From Xenopus tropicalis (taxonomy: Eukaryota; Chordata; Amphibia; Anura; Pipidae), in assembly GCF_000004195.4 (NCBI RefSeq), contig NC_030683.2:87569410-87633409 (forward strand): DNA of 64,000 nucleotides. Reading direction: 5' to 3'. Below the pieces are notes generated by a model. That model was given only the letters and a program-made list of their open reading frames with translations, was not told the DNA's origin and searched no databases. Of the stretch, positions 11,499-22,335 are shown piece by piece. Positions within the stretch are counted from its first letter, which is position 1. Every line of letters begins with the position of its first letter. A program made the translations under genes and the position numbers.

Positions 11499-12078
11499 GT
11501 AGTAATAGTATATAAATTACACTGGTATTCATTGAGTCTTTATTCTGACCATTATCCTTTTGTCTTCTAGCCTATTCTTTACAGATTACAACTTTTTGCT
11601 TCTCTTGTGTTCCTGATCTCTATCACTGACCTCGGCCTAACCTTGGACCTCTCTGTTCTCATTGTCCTGTGACCATTTCCTGCTGTTGCTGACCTTTGCC
11701 TGTTGACTCTCCATGACTACTTCCATCTTAATTCCTGTGAATGTCTCAAGACCCACAGGCTATCAAATCTTGCCTTCACTAGTTGCCTATTGTTCCTACC
11801 CCAAGGGTGTAATAGTAGGGAGCTGTAGTCCGCCTCAGCTTTCTGGTTCCTATATTTAGTAAGCTTGACAATGTATCAGATGTAAAACCCAAACAAAATT
11901 CATACTACAAAAATAACCCCACCTAAGTGGCAGGAGTTGGGTTGCTAATTACCAGCAGCAACTGTAAGTTGCCCCATTCTCCAGCTTAGACTTCAACATT
12001 CCAAAATAAGTTAGTAAACCATTATTCTTTTTACAAAAATCAATATTTACCCCTTTACATGACTGAATTTGGATACCC
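11499..12078. other. Unique DNA, nothing recognised
   Basis: No repeat end, tandem structure or coding frame. Confidence 0.45.
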
Positions 12079-12545
12079 CTAGGGGCTGATTTACTTACCC
12101 ACGAACGGGTCGAATGGAGTCCGATTGCGGTTTTTTTGTAATGATCGGTATTTTGCGATTTTTTCGGATTCTTTACGAATTTTTCGTTACCAATACGATT
12201 TTTGCGTAAAAACGCGAGTTTTCCTATCCATTACGAAAGTTGCGTAAAAAGTTGCGCATTTTTCGTAGCGTTAAAACTTACGCGAAAAGTTGCGCATAAC
12301 GCTACGAAAAATGCGCAACTTTTCGCGTAAGTTTTAACGCTACGAAAAATGCGCAACTTTTTACGCAACTTTCGTAATGGATACGAAAAACTCGCGTTTT
12401 TACGCAAAAATCGTATTGGTAACGAAAAATTTGTACAGAATCCGAAAAAATCGCAAAACATACGAAAAAGTCGCAAAATGTTCGTTTTCAAGTCGGAACT
12501 TTTCCAATTCGGGTCGGATTCGTGGGTTAGTAAATCAGCCCCCTA
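12079..12545. mobile_element. Palindromic Harbinger-like MITE with CTA duplication
   Basis: CTA flanks the element at 12079-12081 and 12543-12545. The ends GGGGCTGATTTAC and GTAAATCAGCCCC are inverted copies. The centre is a very long inverted repeat, with arms roughly 12177-12296 and 12312-12434. The inner part (words GTTGCGCATTTTTCGTAGCG) is perfect, and the loop is about 15 nt. A three-base duplication and this end type fit PIF/Harbinger; the superfamily is inferred. Open frames across it are products of the CGAAAA-rich repeats and are not genes. Confidence 0.8.
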
Positions 12546-12811
12546 GAGTATCTTGCATCCCTATGGCACATGAGGTTAACGCAGGTAGGTAGCTGAAGAT
12601 CCCCTGAATATTGGGCTTTTGGTATTGCCTTTACCTTCTCACATAAATACAAAAACAGAAATGGAAAGTGATTAAGATGCCTTATTGTGCAATATTCCAA
12701 CACTCGTCACAATTCCATACTTTTTGTTATAGTAGAAAGCAGTTTAACATGTTTGCCACCACACCATTTAATTTATAAATAAATAAATGTTATTATTATT
12801 ATTATTATTAT

Positions 12812-12845
<34 letters not shown>

Positions 12846-13565
12846 TTTACCCCAGCAAAGCTGATGAGCAGTCCTGGGTTAGTTTAACCATTCTGTAAAG
12901 TCTAATGAAGCAACTTTACAAATCTTTAAAATCTTTTTTTTTTTATTTCATTTGCTAAATAACTTTGAAAATTATTTGAAAATCAGAATAATGTGTGCAG
13001 AATATTTGAATTAGTCATCTACAAGTGTTTTTAAATTAGCAATGTCTCTTAAGTCTTTTGTTAAGTGCCCATGAGAGGCATGCAGTACATACTGTATAAG
13101 TATAACATTCTGACAATGATACCAGCATGTGGGCTGAAAATAATTACAGTGTATTAAACTAGCTATTCTGCTATCATAACTATCACAAAAGAATTTCCAC
13201 CCACACATGTTGATACAACAAAGAAAGGCACAGTGACAAAAAGAAATTCTTTACCAGTGAAATGTCAACCATCACAAGTACCTGTCTGTACTTGTAATGC
13301 TGTTGGATTTAGTAGTGGGCAATCACTTTAAGGAAAGGTAACTGACCATATCTGATATAATCACACATGGCTGACGTAAGAATTTTTTGGAGCTACAACT
13401 CATGAATCATGAATTTAAATTATGGTTTCAGACATGTGAATGTTCAATATTTATTGAAAAACTTGAATGTAAAAACAGCATCTAAAAGCTAGCGAGTTCA
13501 TGTAGAAGTCAAAGGGAGTTGCCCTATGTATGCAGGTTTTTTTTGAGAGATTGTAGACCAATTGA
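12546..13565. other. Unique DNA with one microsatellite
   Basis: A (ATT)n run changing to (AAT)n lies at about 12790-12844, forming a self-complementary trinucleotide tract. Otherwise nothing is recognised; the minus-strand frame 13011-13208 has no motif. Confidence 0.5.
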
Positions 13566-13932
13566 AGATAATAGGGTTGATTTACTAAAGTGCGATAAGT
13601 TTTATTGCACGTTTTGTTGCATTAAAATTGACATGACAAAACGCGCGATTCGCTAAAGTATTATCGCATGCGTTAAGTCGCATATTGCGTGCGTTAATTT
13701 ACGTGCAAACGCATGCGTTAATTTTACCGCGTTGCATTAATTAGAGCGCAGAAATAATACTAATGCATGATTCACAAACACTTAGACGTGCTAAATATCG
13801 CATTAGTCTGTGCGAAAATTAACACCTACTTGAAGCAGGCGGTAATTATAGAAAAGTACAGTTAATGAGCTTTTGGCAACACAATATGGACTTTGCAGTG
13901 GGATTTATTCAAGTATGTGTTGGCCCTAGAGT
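13566..13932. mobile_element. Fragment of Harbinger-family element (relative of the 29.5-32.3 kb element)
   Basis: It starts GGGTTGATTTACTAAAGTGC, like the inverted right end at 32316. From 13650 onward it parallels 29500-29710: both have GTATTATCGC, CTAAATATCGCATT, GCGAAAATTAACACCTACT, CAATATGGACTT or AATATGGACTT, and TATTCAAGTATGTGT. Similarity to that element stops at about 13925. The next words, AGAGTGATGCATCCTCCAG, are the inverse of a block inside the 46.1 kb element, so the families are mosaics of each other. Confidence 0.7.
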
Positions 13933-14328
13933 GATGCATCCTCCAGTTTGCAGGGAAATTGTCATTTTCATGAAAGTAGTTTTACGAAAGTAATGCAAGT
14001 TGGAAGTTGCACACCAGCGAGAATCACATTGTTCTATTCATTTTCAACAAGACTGAACATTTAAAAAGTTTTAATGGACTAAAAAATAAATTGAGTTGTT
14101 AGAGACAATTACCATTGACTTCTACAGAACCTTGCCTTTTACTCACCCAATCAAGTTTTTTCTGCCAACTTAATTTCTTGTTTTTGTTTCTTCAAAAATC
14201 TGGGCTATTTGAGGTTTCAGAAAGTTCTTGTTTTATTTTGTTTTGCTTTTTCTTTAATCGAGAAAAAAACACAAACTCAATTATTGATAAATAACCCCCA
14301 GTGTTTATTTGCCAAATTTATTCCATAT
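13933..14328. other. Probable degraded repeat, family unclear
   Basis: The words TCGAGAAAAAAACACAAACTC and AGTGTTTATTTGCC near 14260-14320, and a GACTTCTACA / TGTAGAAGTC inverted pair (about 14117 and 13499), suggest an outer fold-back element enclosing the Harbinger fragment. The boundaries cannot be set. Confidence 0.3.
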
Positions 14329-14641
14329 ACAGGTATAGGACCCCTTATCCGGAAACCCATTATCCAGAAAGGTCCGAATTACAGAAAGGTCATCTCCCAT
14401 AGACTCAATTTTAATCAAATAATTAACATTTTTAAAAAGAATTTCTTTTTCTTTGTAATAATAAAATAGTACCTTGTACTTATTAATTAATACTACTACG
14501 TACTAATTAATCCTTATTGGAGCCAAAACAATCCTATTGGGTTTGATTACTGTTTTTTTAGCAGACTTAAGGTAGGAGATCCAAATTACGGAAAGACCCC
14601 TTATCCGGAAAACTCCATAGCATTCTGGGTCCCATACCCTT
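14329..14641. mobile_element. CAGGTATAGGA-type MITE, right end diverged
   Basis: The left end is ACAGGTATAGGACCCCTTAT. Internal blocks CTCCCATAGACTC, CCTTATTGGA and CCTATTGGGTTTGATTA align with the copies at 383 and 30581. The right end, GGGTCCCATACCCTTAC, has lost the exact inverted terminus. Confidence 0.85.
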
Positions 14642-15463
14642 ACTGTAAAGAAAATGAAAAACTCCTAAAGCTTCATCCTAGGCAGAAGATGATCTTTAGT
14701 GCTAATGATATCATACTGTTCTCCATCTTCATCCTAAATCAATGTTGCCCTTCTGGATGTCACATAATCAAAATGTTACATTTGCCTCTAATATTGGTAC
14801 AAGTATTAGGGGGAAATGTAATAAAAGTCACAAAAAGAAAAAACAAATCACACAAATAATTAAAGCATGCATTTCACAATGTAATATTCATCACTGGACT
14901 TTTATACCTTGGGAATTTCAATTGCACATTTTTAATATATTTTAATGAAATATCTGAATATTTCTTTCAAAACTTGAATTTTACAGCATCACCCCACATA
15001 TGCTTATGTGCAAAGGTAACATATCCTATATATAAATGCCAGGGGTCTTTTGAACAATTTAATTCCCCATATGACCTATTTTATGCACCTACCTGCCTTC
15101 TCCCTCCCATTCATCATGAATACAGAGTTTTTATATATAAGTTTTTTTTATACCAGTTTATAAATTGCCCATAATTCAAAACACAATTTTTTTTATACTT
15201 AACTGTTTAAGGAATATGGTAGGAAATGCTTTATATGAAAAGCACCATTTTTTATACTAAACTGTATTTATTATACTTTATATCGCTCAACTAATTTTTA
15301 CCACTGGGGTGTTGCAAATACTATGCCTGTGAGAATACATTTTTTTTTAAGAAACTGTAAAGTGATTGATGTTTGTGCCATCTGAACCATCTGCAAAATA
15401 GTTTTACATAGTGTTTATGTGCAAATGTGGATTCTTTGAGCATGCAGCTTCTATAACGGCATT
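14642..15463. other. Unique AT-rich DNA, nothing recognised
   Basis: No repeat ends or credible coding frame. Confidence 0.45.
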
Positions 15464-15815
15464 AACATATTAACATAGAAAGTTAGGTTGAAAAAAGGCA
15501 CGTGTCTATCAAGTTCAAACTAGCTGGTCCAGAGGAAGGCAAAAAAATCCTTTCTGAAGCCTCTCGAAAATGTTCTTTTTGACTCCAAGATAGCAATCAG
15601 ACCAGTCCCTGGATTAACTTGTACTAAGAGCTATTTTCAATAACCCTGTATTTTTTCACTTGCTAAAAAATCATCCAGCTTCCTCTTGAAGCTATATCCC
15701 AGTATGAATGATTCAGGTAGAGAATTCTGCAACTTCACAGCTCTTGCTGTAAAAATCAGTTTCCAAATAGTAACATAGAACCTCCTTTCGTCTAAATGAA
15801 ATGGATGCCAATGTG
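15464..15815. mobile_element. Interspersed retroelement-like repeat, partial copy 1
   Basis: It carries the words TAACATAGAAAGTTAGGTTG, CCAGAGGAAGGCAAA, GACTCCAAGATAGCAATC and GAGAATTCTGCAACTTCACA. The CCAGAGGAAGGCAAA block recurs at 48861 and 62637, each with the same downstream order, so three independent copies of one family are present. I remember this as a widespread amphibian repeat; its class (LINE-derived is likely) is not settled from the sequence. Confidence 0.65.
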
Positions 15816-17617
15816 TCTGCTAGAAGGACCTACAGATAAATAAAGCATTAGAAAGATTATTATATGTTTCCCATATTTATACAAAGTTATGGTATCCCAC
15901 CTTAAGCATAAACAACCCTGGAAATTTGGAATTTCCAGTAGGCCAATGCTAGAGTTAATTTCAGAATCAGTTTGTGTATATGCTGGCAATTCCATGCAAT
16001 TTATCACATAAATTGGACATATTGGAGTTTAGTGCAAGATTTTAAGGAGTGTGTATAGGTGCATATGGTAATAACAGTTAAGCAAACTTAATTATTTACT
16101 TCTGGTTGTTGTTGTTGTACTTGTACATGTTTGTACATTAGCCCTTGTGTACAGAATGAACTGAATGTGTTTTATTCATGGTGTATTACTTCCAGATTAC
16201 CATTTTATATGTTCTAAAAGATAACTTATTTACAGCTTAGAAGTTTTTCACAGTTTAGTTCAGCTTTAGATATAAAAGTAATTTCTACAAGAACGCTTCA
16301 AGGCTATTACAAAAATTGGATGAAATTACTCAGAGAAACTGGTGATGCTCCCTCAAGAAATAGCAAATTCACTCCTCTGGATGATGCTGAACTGTGATTG
16401 CCTGTGTCAAAAGTCAAAGGATTATTGTACAGCATCCCTGTTAGCCAAGTTTATTAGGACAGAGAACAACAATGAATCAATCATCTATGAAGAACATGTT
16501 CACCCAAGAAGAGAGCCTTTGGTGAATGAACCCATAGGCTTAATGGAAAATTCTAACAGCCTATTGATTAAAGTCTGCAGCAATATTTCATATATACTTA
16601 GGGCATATGATTTATTTTATCTTCAACTTTAAACTTTCAAATAAGCCTAAAAATATCATTAGATAATATGATTACTATTAGAAAATGACATGCCTGCTAA
16701 ATTAATTGCTTTAAGTAACTATAAATAAATATAAATTGAAAGACCTCTAAATAGATTTAAACACAATCAACCATGTTTCAGATTACTCTCAATGTTTGCT
16801 ATGTACTACATATTTAATATATTCAATCTGAATTAGAATGCATTTTCCTTCACATTACAATAGCAGGCTCTTCCTACTGTATCTCCGCCTCCTCACAAAG
16901 CCTGTGTGCCACATTATGTTAGTTAGTACTGGAGTAGGTGCAGGCTCTGCAATCTTTATTTATAAAATGGATACATGGGAACCATTAGAAATGAATAAAG
17001 TCATGAGCTTTAAATGCTTTTTGTAATACAATGCCTTTTATTTATAGATATCCATTGAATATGGACTGAGTCTTACTTTACATATGGACTGAATAATATG
17101 TTTCACTGATGCAGCTTCAGATAGGAGAACACTACCATTGGCATATTGTGTTTGTTCTGTGTTGTTTGATACTATAAGGTGCTAGGTGGCAGTACTCCTT
17201 ATGTTTCCTAATAACCTATGTACTTGGCCACACTATGGAGCTGGTAAAACTTGTTGTTGAGGTTTAAGGTGTTAAAATTTTGGTTTGCTGTTGGCACTTC
17301 TATATGCACCTAAGGAAGGCTGTTGGGCTGAAATATGAAGTGCATAATAGACCTGCAATAAAAACACTATGATGAAATCATAATATGTAGCATACTGTAC
17401 AGGTAAAACTTTCTTCCCATTTGGATTTTTTTGCAACTGGAACAGGGTTTGCAGCCTGTTGAGAAGCACTTACAACTTCACAAAAGAAAAGGACAAGTTT
17501 GTACCTGTTTGATCTCAACTGAACGTGTGTGTGTGTGTGTGTAGGGACCCATAGGGTTAACAATCGCAGTCACCTTATCCCCTACGCCTTCCTAGTTTTG
17601 CTGTTACTAAGCAACAT
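15816..17617. other. Unique DNA, nothing firmly recognised
   Basis: A 96-codon open frame at 16342-16632 has no motif and no splice context. A (GT)n run of about 18 nt lies at 17525-17542. No element ends. Confidence 0.45.
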
Positions 17618-18331
17618 ATAACAAAAATGTAGGAACAGAGATAGGCAGGACTTGCTTTGCAGAAGAGCGTTTATTGTGCCTTTATACACAACATGTTTCG
17701 GGGATAACCCCTTTGTCAAGTGTAAGTATGCTCAAATGTTAACCAGATTTAAATGCTTCAAGACCTGCCCATTTATTACATTGTTAGCAAGGGACCCAAT
17801 GAAAGCATTCATCTCTTGATTTGCATCACAAAAATGTGAACACTACATTACCCATCAGTCCCAGTAACACCCATAGGAAATAGCATGGTCAAAAAAACAT
17901 GACAAAGAATGTTTAGCAAAAGTCCTTCATTGGATTATCAATCATACATTAGTCCATGTATTTGGTGAAAAGCTGCAGTGTTTAAAGTGTCAAAATGTTA
18001 TTGAATTAATCAACCAATACTGGAAACTGCTCAGTTTGAGCCTATCCTGGGGCATTTCAGTAAAACACTAAACTGTCTCTCCTCTTTTTTCCATGGATAA
18101 GAAAAATTATCTATACGGATGCAATCAAGAGATCAATGCTTTCATTGGGTCCCTTGCTAACGATGTAATGAAGAAGTGAGTCTTGAAGCATTTAAATCTG
18201 GTTAACATTTGAGTACACCTGACAAAGGGTTATCCCCAAAACATTTTGTGTAAAATGGCACAATAAATTCACTTCTGCAAAGCAAGTCCTGCCATTGAGA
18301 CTATCAATTTGTTCCTATATTTTTGTTATTT
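17618..18331. mobile_element. Long-inverted-repeat element (about 210-bp arms)
   Basis: The left arm 17618-17827 (ATAACAAAAATGTAGGAAC ... AAGAGATGAATGC-type end) pairs with the right arm 18119-18331. Diagnostic pairs are GGCAGGACTTGCTTTGCAG with CTGCAAAGCAAGTCCTGCC, GGGGATAACCCCTTTGTCA with TGACAAAGGGTTATCCCC, and TTAGCAAGGGACCCAATGAA with its inverse. The arms are roughly 85-90% alike by eye. The middle 290 bp is unrelated. No target duplication could be fixed and there is no coding frame. Confidence 0.7.
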
Positions 18332-18626
18332 CCCCTTTGTTGGTGGTAAGGGTAAAGGAACTATGCTTTTGGCTCCTACAGTGATTGTAAGTAAGGCTGG
18401 AGATATTTTGTTTATTTAAAAAGCTAGAAGTAAACAATCCCAATCCTTCCTATTACTCTTTAGAACTGTTTTCAGTGGGGAAATTGTTTGTCAAGCTCAG
18501 GCTCTGGTTGGACCCCATTTACCACCACTACCTGCTCTCTGGCATGCACCAAAGTGGGATATCACAAATGGGTAGTGCCAAATGTTCCCCTACACAGCTA
18601 GGATGAAAATAAGTTTCCTGATCAAT
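18332..18626. other. Unique DNA, nothing recognised
   Basis: Short spacer between the inverted-repeat element and the coding-like patch on the minus strand. Confidence 0.4.
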
Positions 18627-19259
18627 CTATCTAATCAGTAATGATAAAAATTCCCCCCACAAGTTCTCCAACATAACAATAATTTCATAAGAAACATTTG
18701 AAACTTTACGTTTCATGGTAAAAACAAAAAAATCCAGCTTTTCCCCACCGAGCTCATTTGGTAAGGGCGTAGGGGAAGTGTTGTTTTCATCAAAAATTTG
18801 TATTGGTTTAAATACTTCAGTACATTTCCCCACAGTTATCAAAACAAAAGAAAGTCTTGCCCAGCAATAGCCAGGTGCACAAGTTTTTTTACCACAACTT
18901 CTTCTTGGGTAATAGTGTCACAAGCAGTCACAATCGTCCCTGGCAATAGTCCCAACGCATACAAATTATTTTGCTCACTGATAACCATACTTCCTGAATC
19001 CATCTCAGCCAGTTGCTCCACCATTTTTAGGGTTTTTGTGGCTCACCAGTCTCTGTCAATACTTATCCTACACGACCCACACCACTATTTGTTGACCTGA
19101 CAAAGATCCAGGCTGCAGCCATTTTTTCACTAGCTGAACCAGATCAGCTGGGAACTTTAGGAAAGCTTTGCCAGTTCTGCACCACTGACATCTAATTGCT
19201 GTGGTTACCCCAAGGTGGGGTTGCAGTCTCTTCTTCAAGCCGATTATTGTCCATGACAT
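18627..19259 (-). pseudogene. Unidentified coding-like patch, minus strand
   Basis: Three consecutive minus-strand open frames (19259-19068, 19024-18839 and 18842-18627) have normal amino acid composition, unlike the low-complexity frames around them. The first contains CQWCRTGKAF. The second contains DSGSMVISEQNN and ends in hydrophobic IAGQDFLLF; the third overlaps it by four bases. It may be a decayed retroelement or host-derived sequence whose frame has been broken twice. I do not recognise the protein and give it no function. Confidence 0.25.
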
Positions 19260-19590
19260 CCTAAAGGGATCAGGTTATAGTTTGTAGGGGCTTGGTATCA
19301 ACCATCAAACCATCAAGAAAGCATTGTTTACCTGTATGTGACTATTGTGTATTTACTTTATAAATGTATAATCTGCTTGATAAAGTCACTAGAAATTGGT
19401 AGAAGCTTTGGCAGTACTGAAGGAATCATAGTAATAATAAGTTAATAACATGCAAAGTTAAAGAGAGGTTCTAAGTTATCTGTAAATGTAAATATTTATT
19501 TCACTGTGCCTAATTGTGAAGAACAGCAGAGGGGTAGTGGAAGGTATATTTAAGATCCTTGATCCCAGAGGTGTACTGGGTAATAACATT
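19260..19590. other. Unique DNA, nothing recognised
   Basis: No structure before the tandem CCAAT array begins. Confidence 0.4.
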
Positions 19591-21115
19591 TGGGTCCCCA
19601 AACTTTGCATGGTTAGGCACCAGGTAACTGGTTCAAGGTAAGAAAAAGTGGGGGAAAATCAATCTGCTGCCATTCTCACAGAATTAACACCAGGGTCCCC
19701 AAACTTTTCACAGTTGGTCACTAGGGGACTGCAATTTTAGTTTTGAAAAGTGGGCGGAGCCACCAACAACCAATCAGATTTCACCTATTGATTTTTATTG
19801 GTTTGTTGCCAGGCTTCCTTTGCATAGTCAGACACTGGGTGACTACGCATTTAAGGTTTTTTGTATTTTTGTAAGTGGGTGGAGCCACCAACAGCCAATC
19901 AGATTTTACCTATTGACTCTAAATGGGGAAATTCAACCTGCTGCCATTCTGACAGTATTAACACCAAGGGCCCCAAACTTTTGGTCACTTGGTCACTAGA
20001 GGACTACAGTTTTAGTTTGGAAAAAGTGGGCGGGGCCACCAACAGCCAATCAGATTTCACCTATTGAATTTTATTGGTTTGATGCCAGAGTTCGCAAACT
20101 TTGCACAGTCAGTCACTGCGTGACTTTGTACTCAAGGTTAGAAAAAGTGGACGGGGCTGCCAAAAGCCAATCACATTTCTTTCATTGTTTTCAGTGGGAA
20201 AATTTTAACTGCTGCCATTCTCACATGTTTAATGTCAGGGTCCCCAAACTTTGCACAGTTTGTCACTAGGTGACTATGTTCCAAGTTTAGAAAAGTGGTT
20301 GGGGTCAACAACAACCAATTAGATTTCACCTATAGACTTCATATGTTTAAATTTAAACTGCGGCCATTCTTTAAATATTAATACTAAGGTCTCCAAACTT
20401 TGCAGAGCTAGTCACCTGGTAACTGCAGTTCAGAGTTAGAAAAAGTGGGTGGAGCCAACAACAGCCAATCAGATTTTACCTATTGATTTTCAATGGGAAA
20501 TTCAACCTGCTGCCATTCTCACAGTATTAACACCAGGGTCACTAGGGAACTGCATTTTTAGGTTTTGGGGTGGGGCCACCAACAGCCAATCAGACTTCAC
20601 CTATTGAATTTTTTTGGTTTATATTTAAAATGTTGCTTTGCTCACACTATTTATGTCAGGGTTCCCAAACAAGTGGGAGGAGCCACCAACAGCCAATCCA
20701 TTTCCACCCATTTGATTTCATTGGTTTATATTTAAACTGATGCCATTATTTAAATATTAATTCCAGGGTTGTTAAAGTTTCCAGAGTTAGTCACTGGGTA
20801 TTTGCCATTCAAAGTTAGAAAAAAAGTGGGCGGAGCCACCAACCGCCAATAACATTTCAACCAATTTACTTTCAATGGTGAAGTGTAAAATGCTGTCAGC
20901 CTCACAATGAATGCCTGAGTCCCCAAAATTTGCAAAGTTGGTCACTGGGGGACTGCAGTTCAAAAATAGGAAAAGTAGGTTGGGCCACTAACAGCCAGAT
21001 TTCAGATTTCATCCATTGAATTTTATTGGTTTAAATTTAAAATGCTGTCATTCTCAAAATATTTATGCCAGGGTGCCCACTGATCACTGGGTGACTTTGA
21101 CTCAAGGTTAGAAAA
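19591..21115. repeat. Tandem array of about ten 105-155 bp units with CCAAT and GGGCGG motifs
   Basis: Each unit has, in order, GTCCCCAAACTTTGCA, GTCACTAGGTGACT or GTCACTGGGTGACT, GTTAGAAAAAGTGGGCGGAG, CCACCAACAGCCAATCAGAT, TTCACCTATTGA and GCTGCCATTCTCACA, with decay. The CCAAT positions are about 19770, 19894, 20045, 20168, 20316, 20464, 20585, 20690 and 20847; the last unit, near 20993, has lost the box. Spacing varies from 105 to 156 bp, so units have gained and lost blocks. AGCCAATCAG matches the NF-Y consensus exactly in at least four units. No coding. Confidence 0.85.
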
Positions 21116-21600
21116 AGAAAAGGTTACTCAAAATTCTCACTTTAACCAAGTGTAATGACAAAGAGAAGTTAATTGCTTTGGGCTACTAAGTGTGATGTAT
21201 AGAGTGTCTAAATATCAAACATAATTTATGCAAAATGGTCAGAGAGTACTGTGAATGTTAACAGTAAAGGTCCTGTCTATGTGCTATAAAGGTAAAGAGT
21301 TACTTATTTTGTTTTGTGGAAACCTAGTAAACTACAGTTAAGCTTCCAGTGTTCCGTTTTATTTGTAAACCTATCCACCACCTGGTATATCAGCAGTTGT
21401 GACCCTAACATATTGAGAACTCCATGTTGAAATACTGCATCCATATGTAAGACTTCACAAGTGCATTTGGGTTACCCATGTTCATAATTTAGGGTGCTAA
21501 TACTTTCCACCAAGGGATAAAGCTTGGCAAGACAAACAGCAACCAGAACTGAGGAGTGCCTGGTGAAATAGGCCTTACACAATTTGGCGCTGCGAGCAGG
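21116..21600 (+). mobile_element. Possible LTR and leader upstream of the gag remnant
   Basis: This region sits directly before a gypsy-type gag. It ends TTACACAATTTGGCGCTGCG, where TGGCGCTGCGAGCAGG could be a primer binding site because it starts with TGG, the complement of a tRNA 3' CCA. I could not name the tRNA or find a second LTR, so the call rests on position only. Confidence 0.3.
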
Positions 21601-21629
21601 GTATATCGCTTGCATTGCCTTAGAAAAAG

Positions 21630-22335
21630 ATGGAAAACTCTGTCAGTTCCCAAGGTGAACCAGCTCGTGGAGCCACTATGACCATGTTACCTATGCCTAT
21701 TATTGGAGTTAAAAAATGTATAACAGCACTAATATGGATATCAGTGAATGGGCAGAACAACTGAAATGTACAGCCCGTTTATATCGTATACCATCAGAGT
21801 TTCATGCAGATTTAGCCCTGAACTCTCTTGAATGAGATGCAAGAAAAACGGTTCTCCTTATCCCAGAAGAGGATCGGGGTACTCTTGGAGAGATTTTAGA
21901 AACACTGTACGGTGATACAACATCAGCAACTGCTCTGAGGAAAAAACTTTTTACCCGGGCTCAGCGGGAAGGGGAGTAATTGCAACAATTTGCTCTAGCG
22001 TTGCAGGAAATTTGGGAAAAGCTAAGAAGGAAAGAAAACCGAGGCCTTGGTGAAGAAGATAAATTGCTGCAAGATCAATTTGTTGCTGGGCTACGAAGTG
22101 TTCCATTAAGACAAGCCTTAAAACAGAGAGTCAGGGCTCAGCCTGACATTACATTTCTTCGAACACAAAAAGAGGCCATAGAGCGGGTGCAAGAAGATGA
22201 TGTTGGGGCCTATGCGGTTATGCAACAAATGACAGTACTGTCATCTCAGGCAACAGTTACAGCACCCCCTACAAGTTGGCCTTTTGGTAACCGCTTGATT
22301 GTTGGGCCACTGGCTGCTTGCTCACATGAGCTCTA
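21630..22335 (+). pseudogene. Ty3/gypsy-type gag remnant (PNMA-like capsid), broken
   Basis: The frame from about 21734 to 22335 reads as a retrotransposon capsid: a WAEQLK start, a helix-rich middle, a DQFVAGL block, then a KEAIERVQED region. That order is shared by gypsy gag and the related PNMA family. The reading frame has in-frame stops at 21833-21835 (TGA) and 21977-21979 (TAA). The upstream ATG at 21630 is in another frame, so at least one frameshift separates them. No zinc knuckle, protease or reverse transcriptase follows. It is a dead 5' fragment of a retrotransposon, not a host gene. The gag-family assignment is from recognised motifs, not a search. Confidence 0.7.

Noticed and set aside
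12231..12592. Overlapping frames in both strands of the palindromic MITE
   Set aside because: They mirror each other because the DNA is an inverted repeat of CGAAAA-type words.
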